DNA of 64,000 nucleotides, from the NCBI GenBank assembly GCA_903891475.1, contig CAITEP010000021.1, positions 186,001 to 250,000 of the forward strand, written 5' to 3'. Below, piece by piece: positions 1 to 9,155 of the stretch (position 1 is the stretch's first letter; each line of letters begins with the position of its first letter). The DNA is from an uncultured Mucilaginibacter sp. Its GTDB lineage: Bacteria; Bacteroidota; Bacteroidia; Sphingobacteriales; Sphingobacteriaceae. The notes beneath the pieces were generated by a model that saw only the letters and a list, made by a program, of their open reading frames with translations, was not told the origin of the DNA and made no database searches. Both the position numbers and the translations under genes were made by a program.

Positions 1-1650
1 TCTGCATTCGAAAAACAATTAACAGGCGAAGCGTTTGCATCATTACAGGAACGCCTTTCAGAATTTCCCGGTTTCGATTATTCACCTAGGTATCTTCGCG
101 TGTATCCCGATTCAATAGCCGCGCAATTTCTTGGTTTTATAGGTGAGGTGTCTGACAGAGATATCGAACGTTCGGGCGGGTATTATCATTTGGGTGATTA
201 TATCGGTGAAACAGGTGTCGAAAAATCATATGAGACAGTTTTAAGGGGACAAAGGGGGGTGCAAAATTGGTTAATCGATTCTAAGAACAAGCGAAAAGGC
301 CGATTTGCCAATGGATTATTTGACACAGCCGCGGTTGCCGGTCAGCGATTAAAATCTTCCTTAGATATAAATATTCAGCGACTGGGCGAGCAATTAATGA
401 AAAACAAATTGGGAAGTATTGTAGCTATTGAACCTTCAACCGGCGAAATACTCTGTTATGTAAGCAGCCCTACTTACGACCCAAACTTAATGGTTGGCCG
501 TCAGCGTGGAAATAATGCAGCCGAATTATATAAAAATCCTTATAAACCCTTTTTTATTAGACCAATCCAAGCATATTACCCTCCGGGGTCATCATTTAAA
601 CCATTGAGTGCCCTAATAGCTTTGCAGAACGGAATTATTACGCCCGAAACTACCTATAATTGTCCGGGCTATTATTGGGCTGGCAATACAAAAATAAGGT
701 GCACCCATGTGCATGGTATTGTTAATTTGAGCAGTGCGGTTTCAGGTTCGTGCAATGGTTATTTTTCAATGGTTTTTCAAAAAATAATTGATCTGAACGG
801 ATCAAAAAAAACAGAAACAACCTTTACCCAATGGCGACAAAACGTGAATAAATTTGGTTTGGGAAGCCGTTTGGGTCTTGATATGCCTAACGAAGGAAAA
901 GGAAATTTGCCTACATCGGCCTATTACAACAAAGTTTACAGACCCGGAGGCTGGAGATCAAGCACTGTTGTTTCGTTAGCTATTGGTCAGGGCGAGTTGG
1001 AGGCAACACCGCTACAGCTGGCAAATATTGAATGCACAATTGCTAATCATGGCTTTTATTATAGGCCACACCTTATTAAATCAATAGGGGCTGATGAAAT
1101 TATTAAAAAAGAATATACCGAAAGAAATTTTGTAGGCATTGATTCACAATATTTTGAGCCTGTAATCAATGGTATGCAAGCAGTTGTTGACCATGGTACC
1201 GCCATTCAATCAAAAATACCTGGAATAATAATGTGCGGAAAAACGGGCACCGCTCAAAACCCGCATGGCGAAAACCACTCTGTATTTGTTGCTTATGCAC
1301 CTCGCGAAAATCCTAAAATCGCCATCGCTGTTGTAGTCGAGAACTCCGGTGAGGGGGCACGTTGGGCAGCCCCTATTGCCAGTTTCATAGTCGAAAAATA
1401 CTTAAAGGGAAGTATCTCAAAACGTGAATCGGGTATTACACCAGAGTATTTTATGAATGCGAATAAGCTACCAAATATTGAAAATTATACCGCCAAAGGG
1501 AAAAGAAGGGCAGCGTTTTTGGCCGACAGTTTAAAGAAGGCCAAGCCAGATTCTGTTTTTAAACAAAAGCGAAAAAAAGCGGTCAATCAGATAAAGAATA
1601 ACCAGCTACAAAATATAACACCAGAATCAGAAAATAAAAAAAATGAATAA
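1..1650 (+). CDS. mrdA: Penicillin-binding protein 2, peptidoglycan transpeptidase (5' end cut by window)
   Basis: Cross-links peptidoglycan in the elongation (rod) complex, acting in the periplasm from an inner-membrane anchor. The frame is open from base 1 with no stop, so the N-terminal membrane anchor and part of the dimerisation domain lie outside the window; the GTG at 100 is an internal Val codon. The transpeptidase domain is complete: the SxxK box (SSFK, Ser codon at 589, Lys at 598), the SxN box (SCN within SGSCNGYF) and the KTG box (CGKTGTAQNPHG) are all present. After the catalytic domain comes a basic, low-complexity tail of about 70 residues (KGKRRAAFL..., KQKRKKAV...), common in Bacteroidota versions. 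It overlaps rodA by 8 bp, so the two are translationally coupled; mreC/mreD would be expected just upstream. Confidence 0.95.
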   Translation, partial: SAFEKQLTGEAFASLQERLSEFPGFDYSPRYLRVYPDSIAAQFLGFIGEVSDRDIERSGGYYHLGDYIGETGVEKSYETVLRGQRGVQNWLIDSKNKRKGRFANGLFDTAAVAGQRLKSSLDINIQRLGEQLMKNKLGSIVAIEPSTGEILCYVSSPTYDPNLMVGRQRGNNAAELYKNPYKPFFIRPIQAYYPPGSSFKPLSALIALQNGIITPETTYNCPGYYWAGNTKIRCTHVHGIVNLSSAVSGSCNGYFSMVFQKIIDLNGSKKTETTFTQWRQNVNKFGLGSRLGLDMPNEGKGNLPTSAYYNKVYRPGGWRSSTVVSLAIGQGELEATPLQLANIECTIANHGFYYRPHLIKSIGADEIIKKEYTERNFVGIDSQYFEPVINGMQAVVDHGTAIQSKIPGIIMCGKTGTAQNPHGENHSVFVAYAPRENPKIAIAVVVENSGEGARWAAPIASFIVEKYLKGSISKRESGITPEYFMNANKLPNIENYTAKGKRRAAFLADSLKKAKPDSVFKQKRKKAVNQIKNNQLQNITPESENKKNE

Positions 1651-2905
1651 TCAGCGTAATTTCTTTTTTAATGTTGATTGGATAACCGTGTTTATTTTCA
1701 TGGCTTTGTGCATTATTGGCTGGTTTAATATACATGCCGCGGTGTTTGATGAAAGGCATCCTTTTATTTTTGATTTTGCCACAAACTATGGAAAACAGTT
1801 CTTATTTATTATGATAGCCTTTATTCTAGCAATTGTTATACTATTGTTAGAGAGTAGGATGATCACCACATTGGCACCAGCATTCTACGGAATTACCATA
1901 TTTTTATTAATAATTGTTTTGGTAATAGGGAAAAATGTTGGGGGTAATCAAGCGTGGCTATCACTTGGTGGTGGTTTTAGGTTGCAGCCTTCTGAATTTG
2001 CAAAGTTTGCTACCTGTTTATTGCTAGCAAGGTACTTGAGTCAAAGCAATATTAAAATAACCGATACCAAATCGTTTTTAACTGCTTTAGCCATTATTGG
2101 GTTACCGATGTTCTTAATTTTAAGACAACCGGATATGGGGTCTACTTTGGTATTCTACTCCCTTATTTTTGTTTTATATCGCGAAGGGTTATCGGCAAAT
2201 TATTTAATTATCAGCATATTATTCATAGTTCTTTTTCTTGCTTCAATTTTGTACCCACCGCTCTATGTAATTGCAGCTATTTCGGTATTAACATTTTTAC
2301 TCATTATTATTTTGAGAAAAAATAAAAGATTAATAACTACCCTTTTATTGGGTTTGGTAATTTGCGTAGCCTTTATTTTTAGTGTAAAGTTTATTTACAA
2401 TAAGGTTTTACAACCTCACCAAAAAGTTCGGATTGATATTGTTTTGGGTATTAAGTCGGATTTAAGAGGCAAGGGATATAATGTTAACCAGTCAAAAATT
2501 GCTATTGGCTCGGGCAAACTTTGGGGAAAAGGCTATTTGCATGGTACGCAAACAAAATATTCATTTGTACCAGCCCAAAGCACCGATTTTATTTTTTGTA
2601 CTATAGGCGAAGAGTGGGGCTTTGCCGGATCTGTTATAGTTTTAGGTCTATATTTATTTTTGGTATTGCGTATTATATTTATCGCCGAAAGGCAACGATC
2701 GTCACTATCACGAATTTATGGATATGGGGTAGCATCTGTTCTGTTTTTTCACGTTGCTATCAACATTGCCACCACAATAGGTTTAGCACCCGTTATTGGC
2801 ATTCCACTCCCATTTATAAGTTATGGGGGTTCTTCGCTTATCAATTTTACAATGTTACTTTTTGTCCTTTTAAAATTCGATTCAAACAGGTTGGGGATTG
2901 TATGA
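1643..2905 (+). CDS. rodA: Rod shape-determining protein RodA (SEDS glycosyltransferase)
   Basis: A multi-pass inner-membrane SEDS protein that polymerises lipid II glycan strands together with PBP2 during cell elongation. At 420 aa it has the usual family length, about ten hydrophobic segments, and the SEDS hallmarks: LQPSEFAKF in the middle, RQPDMGSTLVF, and the C-terminal block with FISYGGSSLINF. The start ATG overlaps the last 8 bp of the PBP2 gene, the classic mrdA-rodA arrangement. The convergent gene on the other strand ends only 10 bp after the RodA stop, and no strong terminator hairpin is seen between them. Confidence 0.95.
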   Translation: MNNQRNFFFNVDWITVFIFMALCIIGWFNIHAAVFDERHPFIFDFATNYGKQFLFIMIAFILAIVILLLESRMITTLAPAFYGITIFLLIIVLVIGKNVGGNQAWLSLGGGFRLQPSEFAKFATCLLLARYLSQSNIKITDTKSFLTALAIIGLPMFLILRQPDMGSTLVFYSLIFVLYREGLSANYLIISILFIVLFLASILYPPLYVIAAISVLTFLLIIILRKNKRLITTLLLGLVICVAFIFSVKFIYNKVLQPHQKVRIDIVLGIKSDLRGKGYNVNQSKIAIGSGKLWGKGYLHGTQTKYSFVPAQSTDFIFCTIGEEWGFAGSVIVLGLYLFLVLRIIFIAERQRSSLSRIYGYGVASVLFFHVAINIATTIGLAPVIGIPLPFISYGGSSLINFTMLLFVLLKFDSNRLGIV

Positions 2906-2915
2906 TGACCATCAC

Positions 2916-3857
2916 TTAAAGATATCGTCTTTTTAAAACCGAATAAAATTTTTCAACAGTATCAGGTTTACTCATCCAATTATTTTTTGTAACATAATTA
3001 GTGTTTAAAAATCTGGATGCTTCTTCAAAATTCGAAAACCTGTTCAATATCTCAATCGCTTCACTGTAGGCTAAGTTATAACCATTAAATAGGTCTTTTA
3101 CATACAATAACTTATCGTTTAATGTTATGCCTTGCTTCAATTCCTTTAAAGGTAATCCTATGGTTTGATCATTATTAAGATCTGGTAATTGGGTTGATAT
3201 TTTTTGGTTTACGGTTAAAGGTTCACTTATTTCCTCGTTTGTTAAGTTAAAATACTCATTATCATTTAAATAATGGTCTAAAAAACCATTTTCATGCTCA
3301 TTTATAGTTGGATCATTATTTACAATGTTTTGAGACGGAATAGCTGTATTCCAGTCGGAAGAATTTTCTATTGTATTCCGCTGTAGAATAGGTTCTTCTT
3401 CATCAAAAATCTCCTCTTTCTTAACTATTGCTTCCGTATGTTCATCCGGTTTGTGTTTTGCATCATTTTCCTCGGTTTGTTCATGTAAAACCTCAGCCGT
3501 TGGTTCAATTACAACCTCTGGTTCTTCCAATTTATTGATGGTTAGAGGTAAATCTTCTTCTGAAGGCTCCGTTATTTCTTCCTCTTCATAAATAACATGC
3601 TGCACTAATGGTTCAAAAAACTTTTGTTCGTTTTCGTAATCATTTTTTGCTAGTAAAAGCTTAGCATTTTGTAAGTTTAATTTATATAAAATCTCCACAT
3701 GGTTTGTCAGGAAATTTGAGTTAGCTAACAACAATTCAAGCTCAAGGCTATTTAAATGGTTATCTTCTTCCTGCAAATAATCGTATTGTTCAATCAATTC
3801 TGATAAAATAACACCAATTTTTTTAAATATTTCCTGCTGTCTCATAAAGCATTCCAT
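2916..3857 (-). CDS. Conserved acidic hypothetical protein with helical C-terminal domain
   Basis: No function recognised. The 313-aa protein has three parts: a helical N-terminus (about 1-80, MRQQEIFKKIGVIL... with many Leu), a long acidic, low-complexity middle (about 85-215, rich in Glu, Asp and Asn, probably disordered) and a compact C-terminal region (about 235-313) with Trp and aromatic residues near NNWMSKPDTVEKFYSVLKRRY. There is no signal peptide or membrane segment, so it should be cytoplasmic. Two starts are possible: ATG at 3857, or ATG at 3845 (MRQQ...), and the second gives a more natural N-terminus. It converges on rodA with a 10-bp gap. The composition suggests a scaffold or regulatory partner, but that is inference only. 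Confidence 0.75.
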   Translation of the reverse strand: MECFMRQQEIFKKIGVILSELIEQYDYLQEEDNHLNSLELELLLANSNFLTNHVEILYKLNLQNAKLLLAKNDYENEQKFFEPLVQHVIYEEEEITEPSEEDLPLTINKLEEPEVVIEPTAEVLHEQTEENDAKHKPDEHTEAIVKKEEIFDEEEPILQRNTIENSSDWNTAIPSQNIVNNDPTINEHENGFLDHYLNDNEYFNLTNEEISEPLTVNQKISTQLPDLNNDQTIGLPLKELKQGITLNDKLLYVKDLFNGYNLAYSEAIEILNRFSNFEEASRFLNTNYVTKNNWMSKPDTVEKFYSVLKRRYL

Positions 3858-4032
3858 TAAGTTATTATCAAAAATAAGATTAAATTCTGATATTTGGCTT
3901 TGAGCAGTTTTTAAAGTTTTGGTTATTTATTTTTATTACTTAAAGGCTCATTATAAAACCCAGAAGCCAATAATAAATTGTAAACCAAGCAGTTTTGGCC
4001 TCATTAAATTGATTATTTAAATAATTAGTAAT

Positions 4033-4605
4033 TTGAGTTACCACGAAGAAGTATTTAAGCGCAAATCGGAATTTGGCGGAAGCATAGAGGTGGTTTGTGG
4101 TTCCATGTTTTCAGGCAAAACGGAGGAATTGATTCGTCGCTTAAATAGGGCAAGAATAGCAAAATTGAAAGTAGAGATATTTAGTCCAAAGGCTGATACC
4201 CGTTTTGCTGATAACGCCATTATTACCCATAATGCGAATTCGATCCCCTCAACTCCAGTTGAAAATGCCTCCTCTATTTTTTTATTGGGCAGCGATGTTG
4301 ATGTAATTGGGATTGACGAGGCGCAGTTTTTTGATGAAGAATTGCCAGATATCTGTAATATGTTGGCTAACAAAGGAATTCGAGTAATTGTTGCAGGCTT
4401 AGATATGGATTTTAAAGGAAACCCTTTTGGCCCAATGCCAGCCATTATGGCTATTGCTGAATCAGTTACCAAACTACAGGCCGTTTGTGTTTGCTGTGGT
4501 AGTCCTGCTTTATATTCCTATCGGTTGGTTGCAGATGATAGCAGGTTTTTACTTGGAGAAAAAGAAAGTTATGAGCCGCGTTGTAGGGTTTGCTACCATA
4601 AATAG
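4033..4605 (+). CDS. tdk: Thymidine kinase (type II, TK1-like)
   Basis: Phosphorylates thymidine to dTMP with ATP in the pyrimidine salvage pathway, in the cytoplasm. The 190-aa protein shows the TK1 layout: a P-loop GSMFSGKT at residues 23-30, the DEAQFF motif at 95-100 that holds the catalytic Glu, a lasso loop near the C-terminus, and a four-cysteine zinc site (CVCC pair and CRVC pair). The start is taken as TTG at 4033, because an in-frame TAA lies at 4018-4020 and there is no ATG or GTG between that stop and the conserved core. A rare start codon fits low, regulated expression. It stands alone, about 175 bp from the divergent unknown gene. Confidence 0.95.
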   Translation: MSYHEEVFKRKSEFGGSIEVVCGSMFSGKTEELIRRLNRARIAKLKVEIFSPKADTRFADNAIITHNANSIPSTPVENASSIFLLGSDVDVIGIDEAQFFDEELPDICNMLANKGIRVIVAGLDMDFKGNPFGPMPAIMAIAESVTKLQAVCVCCGSPALYSYRLVADDSRFLLGEKESYEPRCRVCYHK

Positions 4606-4707
4606 TATTTGTTTTTAAAAAATCAAATATTGATGATACTGCCAGCTCATAACTTATTATATGTATGTTTTGTTAATGATTACATTGTTTGATGATTTTA
4701 TATACCA

Positions 4708-5838
4708 TTATTTTACTTGCAAATAACGTTTTTGTAACCATTTTCTAACTGGTTCGTCATACCATTTAAGGCAAGCATAGGCTAATAAAATACTAGTAAT
4801 AATTAATAGTAAACCAACTGTAAGTCCGTAAACCCCCAATGGTACTTTCTTTTCCACAACCCAAGCCGTATATAGGTATATTAAGGGGTAATGGGTAATG
4901 TACATAGGATATGAAATTTTACCCAAAAAACCGCAAATCTTCTTGGTGTATTGCCCTGTCATGTTTCCACCAGCGCCAATCGCTACTATTAATGGGAATA
5001 TTACTATAATGGCGAAAGATTCATACAAACCATTCATCCATAAATGTTTGTCGCCCCCTAACCTTGGTACTAACATCACTAGTAAAATAAGCAAGCTACA
5101 AATAGTAAATGCATTTTTAATATGTATCAGTTTACCAACTCTCATCAATAATACACCTGCAAAAAATGGATAAAGCAAGCGGGTAAAGCCAACATTTAAT
5201 TGCTCTGCATTAAGGCTCCACCCACCAATAACATCGCCTTGCGGACCAAAAACGCTATAGTTTATAAGCATCCCCGCGAAAATAACTACAACTAAAGCCA
5301 ATAACCATTGTGGAAATTTACGGATTAGGGAAGCATACAATATGTTAGCAATGTATTCAAAAAATAACGACCATGCAGGGCCATTCAATGGATGCATTTC
5401 TTGCCAGCCTCGTATATCCATAGATAGCGGTAGCGGAATTAAGGTACAACCTACAAACATAACAAATAGGGTAGTTAAAACTGTAGTTTGATGAATATTA
5501 GGAAATACCGACCCGGCCTGAAAGTAAAATAACGCGGCACCAACAACAGACCCCATAACAACCATAGGCTGTAAACGAATTAAGCGGCGTTTATAAAAAT
5601 CCCATTGGCTCATTTTACCCCATCTGTCATCATATGCATACGCTACCACAAAACCCGATAAAAGGAAAAAGAAATCAACCGCCAGATAGCCATGGTTTAT
5701 CTTATTGATAAATCTGTTTCCACCGGTAAAAGTTTCAAAAATGTGAAATGTAACCACTAAAACAGAGGCTACGCCTCGTAAACCATCCAAAATTTCATAA
5801 TGGCTTTTGGGTTCAATATATCCGGTAGAAGTACTCAT
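4708..5838 (-). CDS. Acyltransferase family 3 membrane protein
   Basis: A 376-aa integral membrane protein of the acyltransferase-3 family (OafA/NodX type), which transfers acetyl or other acyl groups to sugars of surface polysaccharides or lipids. The family signature is at the N-terminus: RGVASVLVVTFH with conserved Arg21 and His32, followed by YLAVDFFFLLSGFV. About ten hydrophobic segments follow, with the typical WSLFFEYIANILYA block in the middle. There is no SGNH extension. The protein ends in a basic tail (KWYDEPVRKWLQKRYLQVK). No glycan gene neighbours are present, so the substrate cannot be inferred. Start ATG at 5838 gives MSTSTGYIEPKSHYEILDGLRG, a normal family N-terminus. Confidence 0.9.
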   Translation of the reverse strand: MSTSTGYIEPKSHYEILDGLRGVASVLVVTFHIFETFTGGNRFINKINHGYLAVDFFFLLSGFVVAYAYDDRWGKMSQWDFYKRRLIRLQPMVVMGSVVGAALFYFQAGSVFPNIHQTTVLTTLFVMFVGCTLIPLPLSMDIRGWQEMHPLNGPAWSLFFEYIANILYASLIRKFPQWLLALVVVIFAGMLINYSVFGPQGDVIGGWSLNAEQLNVGFTRLLYPFFAGVLLMRVGKLIHIKNAFTICSLLILLVMLVPRLGGDKHLWMNGLYESFAIIVIFPLIVAIGAGGNMTGQYTKKICGFLGKISYPMYITHYPLIYLYTAWVVEKKVPLGVYGLTVGLLLIITSILLAYACLKWYDEPVRKWLQKRYLQVK

Positions 5839-5982
5839 TTTATTTGCTATAGTTTATAATTGGTAAAACTTAAATTCAATAACGGTTCAAAATAGGGGAG
5901 GAGAACTAGTGTCAAACATACATTTTTATTTAAATTATTCAATAAAAAATGTTTGGACTATTTGGGTTGGTTTAAAAATAAA

Positions 5983-6012
5983 ACAGCTCAGACTAGATGT
6001 AGCCTGAGCTGT
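5983..6012 (-). terminator. Rho-independent terminator of the small Cys-rich protein gene
   Basis: Perfect 9-bp arms (ACAGCTCAG at 5983-5991 and CTGAGCTGT at 6004-6012) around a 12-nt loop. On the minus strand the hairpin is followed by a T-rich stretch. It lies 22 bp downstream of the stop codon of the minus-strand gene ending at 6035. Confidence 0.75.
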
Positions 6013-6034
6013 AGATATTCGTTATTAGGAATTA

Positions 6035-6364
6035 TTAAGCCTTATCCTCGTTTATTTTTGTAACTTCAATTGAATCGCTTGTTATTTTACCTTCAACCGT
6101 TACATTCTTTCCAGCAAATTTTAACACAAAGTTTTGGTTTGATATTTTGTAAACTTTTTTGCCCACAACCAATACCGCTTTTGAACCCGATTTGATACAC
6201 TTTTGAGCGCAATTAACACGGGTGGCGGGTGTACAATAAGGTGTTTTACTCGAAGCGCACATGGAGTCGTCAATATAACCTTTTAATTGGCCTGAACTTG
6301 TTGTTTTAGCGAATGCATTACTTAATGAAAAAATAATGGCAATAAAAAATAAACACTTTTTCAT
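6035..6364 (-). CDS. Small secreted cysteine-containing protein
   Basis: A 109-aa protein with a clear Sec signal peptide (MKKCLFFIAIIFSLSNAFA, cleavage after residue 19). The mature part has GYIDDSMCASS, then cysteines near positions 36, 44, 52 and 56 with spacing suited to two disulfides or a metal site, and then a small beta-rich domain (VLVVGKKVYKISNQ... VTVEGKITSDSIEVTKI) that looks like an OB-fold. I recognise the pattern DSMC...C..KC...VLV..K.Y.I.NQ....G..V.V.G as a family of short secreted proteins seen in several phyla, but no function is known to me. It is monocistronic: a terminator follows at 5983-6012. Confidence 0.8.
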   Translation of the reverse strand: MKKCLFFIAIIFSLSNAFAKTTSSGQLKGYIDDSMCASSKTPYCTPATRVNCAQKCIKSGSKAVLVVGKKVYKISNQNFVLKFAGKNVTVEGKITSDSIEVTKINEDKA

Positions 6365-6464
6365 GTTGTTACCTAGTTGAATAATTGATAATCAAATATA
6401 TAAAAACAATTACAAATTTTATAACAATTATAGCCTGATTTTATCTTTCATTTGTTGATTACTA

Positions 6465-8918
6465 TTATACCCTCTTTTTTCTTAGGTTCTGATAATCAAC
6501 ATAATAAAGTACTTTGATTGAAAAATTATTATTTTGTGGCTCCTTGTAGGTATTTCTTAAATTTTGAACATAATCTCCTAAGGCTATATTCGAATCATTA
6601 TAGGACGAACTTTTATAAGCAATACTTAGCTGACTACCTGGTGAAAATTCCCAAACATAAATCATATCTATATTCCAAGCATTATAATTTTGATCAACAT
6701 TGGGGTCAAAATGTTTTGAAGCAATTGTTATTAAATCACCTGTTTTATTTAAGTCGAAAAAGGTCTTATTGTTCAATTTTGACCAATAATGTCTTGCACG
6801 AAATGTTAAACCCATAACATTATTAAACGTATACTTTAGGTTGAAAATATTTTCAACCGTTTTAACATCCCGTAAGGCGAAAATCGGTGCTCCACTAACA
6901 GAATCAGTAGTTGCATATCCCCTATAGTTTGTTTGCGGGTTGTAGGTTAAATCTTGCCCAAATGAGAATTTATTACTTAAGCGTAGGTTATAATAAGGTT
7001 CGAGAAATAAGCCATAACCATGGTAGGCGTTCAACCAGTTATTGGCACAAAACAAGCCACCAGAAAGTGCTTTTGCCCTATTGGTATTAATGTTGATATT
7101 TGCCTGAAATGATTGCGGTTTCTTATAAAAATACCCAGCTACCCTTGGTTCATAAAAATCATTGCCTTGTTGTCTTAAATGGCCGTTTATGTTAATGTTC
7201 CAGAAATTTTTCAAGCTAAAATAAGCACCAAAATTTTCATTTAGGTATTGATAATCAGATGGTAAAACCCTCCTTGAATAGTAGGTATTTGACCAAACTC
7301 CCCATTGGGTAAAATATTTTGTTGGTTTATAATAAGCGTATTGAAAATTGATATTGTGGTCTAAAAAGTTATTATTATCTAATATTCCTAAGTCATTTTG
7401 AAAATAACTTGAATCAATTCTGTCTTCAGTAACATTCCAAGTAAAATTTCCGGATGTTTTGCCAGCACTTATTTCGTAATTATAACCGCTTGAGGTTGCT
7501 TGGTTCGGATAAAATTTATCACTCCTAAAAACAAAGCCACTAAGGTTATAAGTGTTTTTCTTATTATTCAGGTTGAGTACAAATCCACCTACATTAGAAG
7601 CATAATCTTTACCAAACCTATTTACATTGGTATTGATAAAAGTTACCGCCGAATTATTTTTCAAGTTTTGGTCTAATACAATGATATTGTAATTGGTAAG
7701 TGGGGCAGTTTCATACAACCTTTTTGTTCCGGTTACGGAGTCTTGTATGGTAGCGAATGATGGCCTGGATAGGGCATTGAAAAAGCCAATACCTAAGCCA
7801 TTGGCCAGCCTGCCAGTAAGCTTGGTTGCATTTATAAGCTTTGATTCGGTTGGGTTGCTTATTACGCTTTCATGCGCACCTAAATTGTTGTAAGCGTTTT
7901 CATAATTTATTGGTTGCCCACCAACTCGTCGCGAATAAAATAGATTTCCCTTTTTAAATAGCTCGGTACCTTCGGTAAAAAATTGTCTGTTTTCATTGTA
8001 TTTTACCTCAAATGGGGTGAGGTTTAAAATTTTATTATCTGATTGTACCTGCCCAAAATCTGGTATCAAGGTAACATCCAGTGTAAAACTTTGGTTTATA
8101 CCATATTTTACATCCATTCCGCCACTAAACTGCGCGCTTGTATTATCAAGACCCGGCGTATTATAAGGGTAATGGTTTACATAAGTAGCCAGATACGGGT
8201 AAAAAGCAAGCCTTAATGGTGGATTTACATTTTTAATGCCCAATAACTGGCCTTCTTGATTAATAAAACCATTTTTTTTAGGGTCAATCTCATTCCAAAA
8301 AAGTATTTTCTGTTCAATTTGACGCTTTCTCAGTAGGTTAATTCCCCAGGTTTGTATGTCTTTTTTAGGAAACCTCAAGGCAGAATAAGGAATCCTGAAT
8401 TCAGCTGTCCAACCTTGTTTGTCAATCTTAACCTTCGTTTCGTAAACCGCGTTCCATGAAGCGTCTTCATTATTACCATTATTGTCGGGCGGGCCATATT
8501 TGGCATCAAATTGCACCCCGGCCGCGGTAACATAAAACCCCGAGCCATTGATGCCATCCAAATAGGTATCAAAAATTATTCCTATAAAGTCGTCATTACC
8601 AATATTATCGCGGGTAGTTAATTCGTGCGCTACTTTTGATGCCGATGTTTCATACATTCTGGCAGCTATATAAACGGCATTGTCATCGTAAGCTATCTTT
8701 ACTTCTGTTCGCTCTTCATTTTTTTCATGCCTGCCGGCAACGGGGTCAAGTTCCACAAAATCCGTAGCGATTTTAGCGTTCTTCCAAACCTCATCATCCA
8801 AAACACCATCAATTTTCGGGGCTTTTTCAATTTTAACGATTTCGAGTTTTTTAATTGCCGTTTGCGAAAAGCCAACAAAAGTGATTAAACTTAATGCAAC
8901 AAGGTAAAGAAACTTCAT
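6465..8918 (-). CDS. DUF5916 outer-membrane protein with N-terminal CBM9-like domain
   Basis: An 817-aa secreted protein with signal peptide MKFLYLVALSLITFVGFSQT. Residues about 25-225 form a family-9 carbohydrate-binding-like domain (KIDGVLDDEVWKNAKIATDF..., WTAEFRIPYSALRF). The rest, about 235-817, is the DUF5916 region, rich in alternating aromatic strands (YSRRVGGQ, FSFGQDLTYNP, YVWEFSPGSQLSIAYKS) and typical of an outer-membrane beta-barrel. Such proteins are common in Bacteroidota; their substrate is unknown, and involvement in glycan or peptide handling is a guess. A perfect palindrome sits directly before its start codon (8919-8940). It is monocistronic. Confidence 0.9.
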   Translation of the reverse strand: MKFLYLVALSLITFVGFSQTAIKKLEIVKIEKAPKIDGVLDDEVWKNAKIATDFVELDPVAGRHEKNEERTEVKIAYDDNAVYIAARMYETSASKVAHELTTRDNIGNDDFIGIIFDTYLDGINGSGFYVTAAGVQFDAKYGPPDNNGNNEDASWNAVYETKVKIDKQGWTAEFRIPYSALRFPKKDIQTWGINLLRKRQIEQKILFWNEIDPKKNGFINQEGQLLGIKNVNPPLRLAFYPYLATYVNHYPYNTPGLDNTSAQFSGGMDVKYGINQSFTLDVTLIPDFGQVQSDNKILNLTPFEVKYNENRQFFTEGTELFKKGNLFYSRRVGGQPINYENAYNNLGAHESVISNPTESKLINATKLTGRLANGLGIGFFNALSRPSFATIQDSVTGTKRLYETAPLTNYNIIVLDQNLKNNSAVTFINTNVNRFGKDYASNVGGFVLNLNNKKNTYNLSGFVFRSDKFYPNQATSSGYNYEISAGKTSGNFTWNVTEDRIDSSYFQNDLGILDNNNFLDHNINFQYAYYKPTKYFTQWGVWSNTYYSRRVLPSDYQYLNENFGAYFSLKNFWNININGHLRQQGNDFYEPRVAGYFYKKPQSFQANININTNRAKALSGGLFCANNWLNAYHGYGLFLEPYYNLRLSNKFSFGQDLTYNPQTNYRGYATTDSVSGAPIFALRDVKTVENIFNLKYTFNNVMGLTFRARHYWSKLNNKTFFDLNKTGDLITIASKHFDPNVDQNYNAWNIDMIYVWEFSPGSQLSIAYKSSSYNDSNIALGDYVQNLRNTYKEPQNNNFSIKVLYYVDYQNLRKKRV

Positions 8919-8940
8919 ATATATTGTTTTTACAATATAT
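8919..8940 (-). promoter_or_regulatory. Perfect palindrome abutting the DUF5916 start codon
   Basis: Arms ATATATTGT (8919-8927) and ACAATATAT (8932-8940) around a TTTT centre. The palindrome touches the ATG at 8918, so it lies in the 5' leader and could be an operator or a weak hairpin that masks the start. A function is inferred from position only. Confidence 0.35.
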
Positions 8941-9155
8941 GACGCAGGTCACTTTTATTTGTTGCAGCATTTTTTGTTAAATTTAGTTAAAGCGATTTTT
9001 TTAGTGAAATTAATAATTAGAATTGAATATGACCTTCTTTTGGATTGAATTAATATACCTTTAATTTATTCAATAAGAAGTTGTTTTGATAGTTTGAAGG
9101 CACAGTATTTAATCTATCATCTTCAAAAGTATTTTTGAAAACTTTTGAAGCTATT

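Noticed and set aside
100..1650. PBP2 starting at the GTG at position 100
   Set aside because: The reading frame is open and conserved-looking back to base 1; the GTG is an internal Val codon and the gene is simply cut by the window edge.
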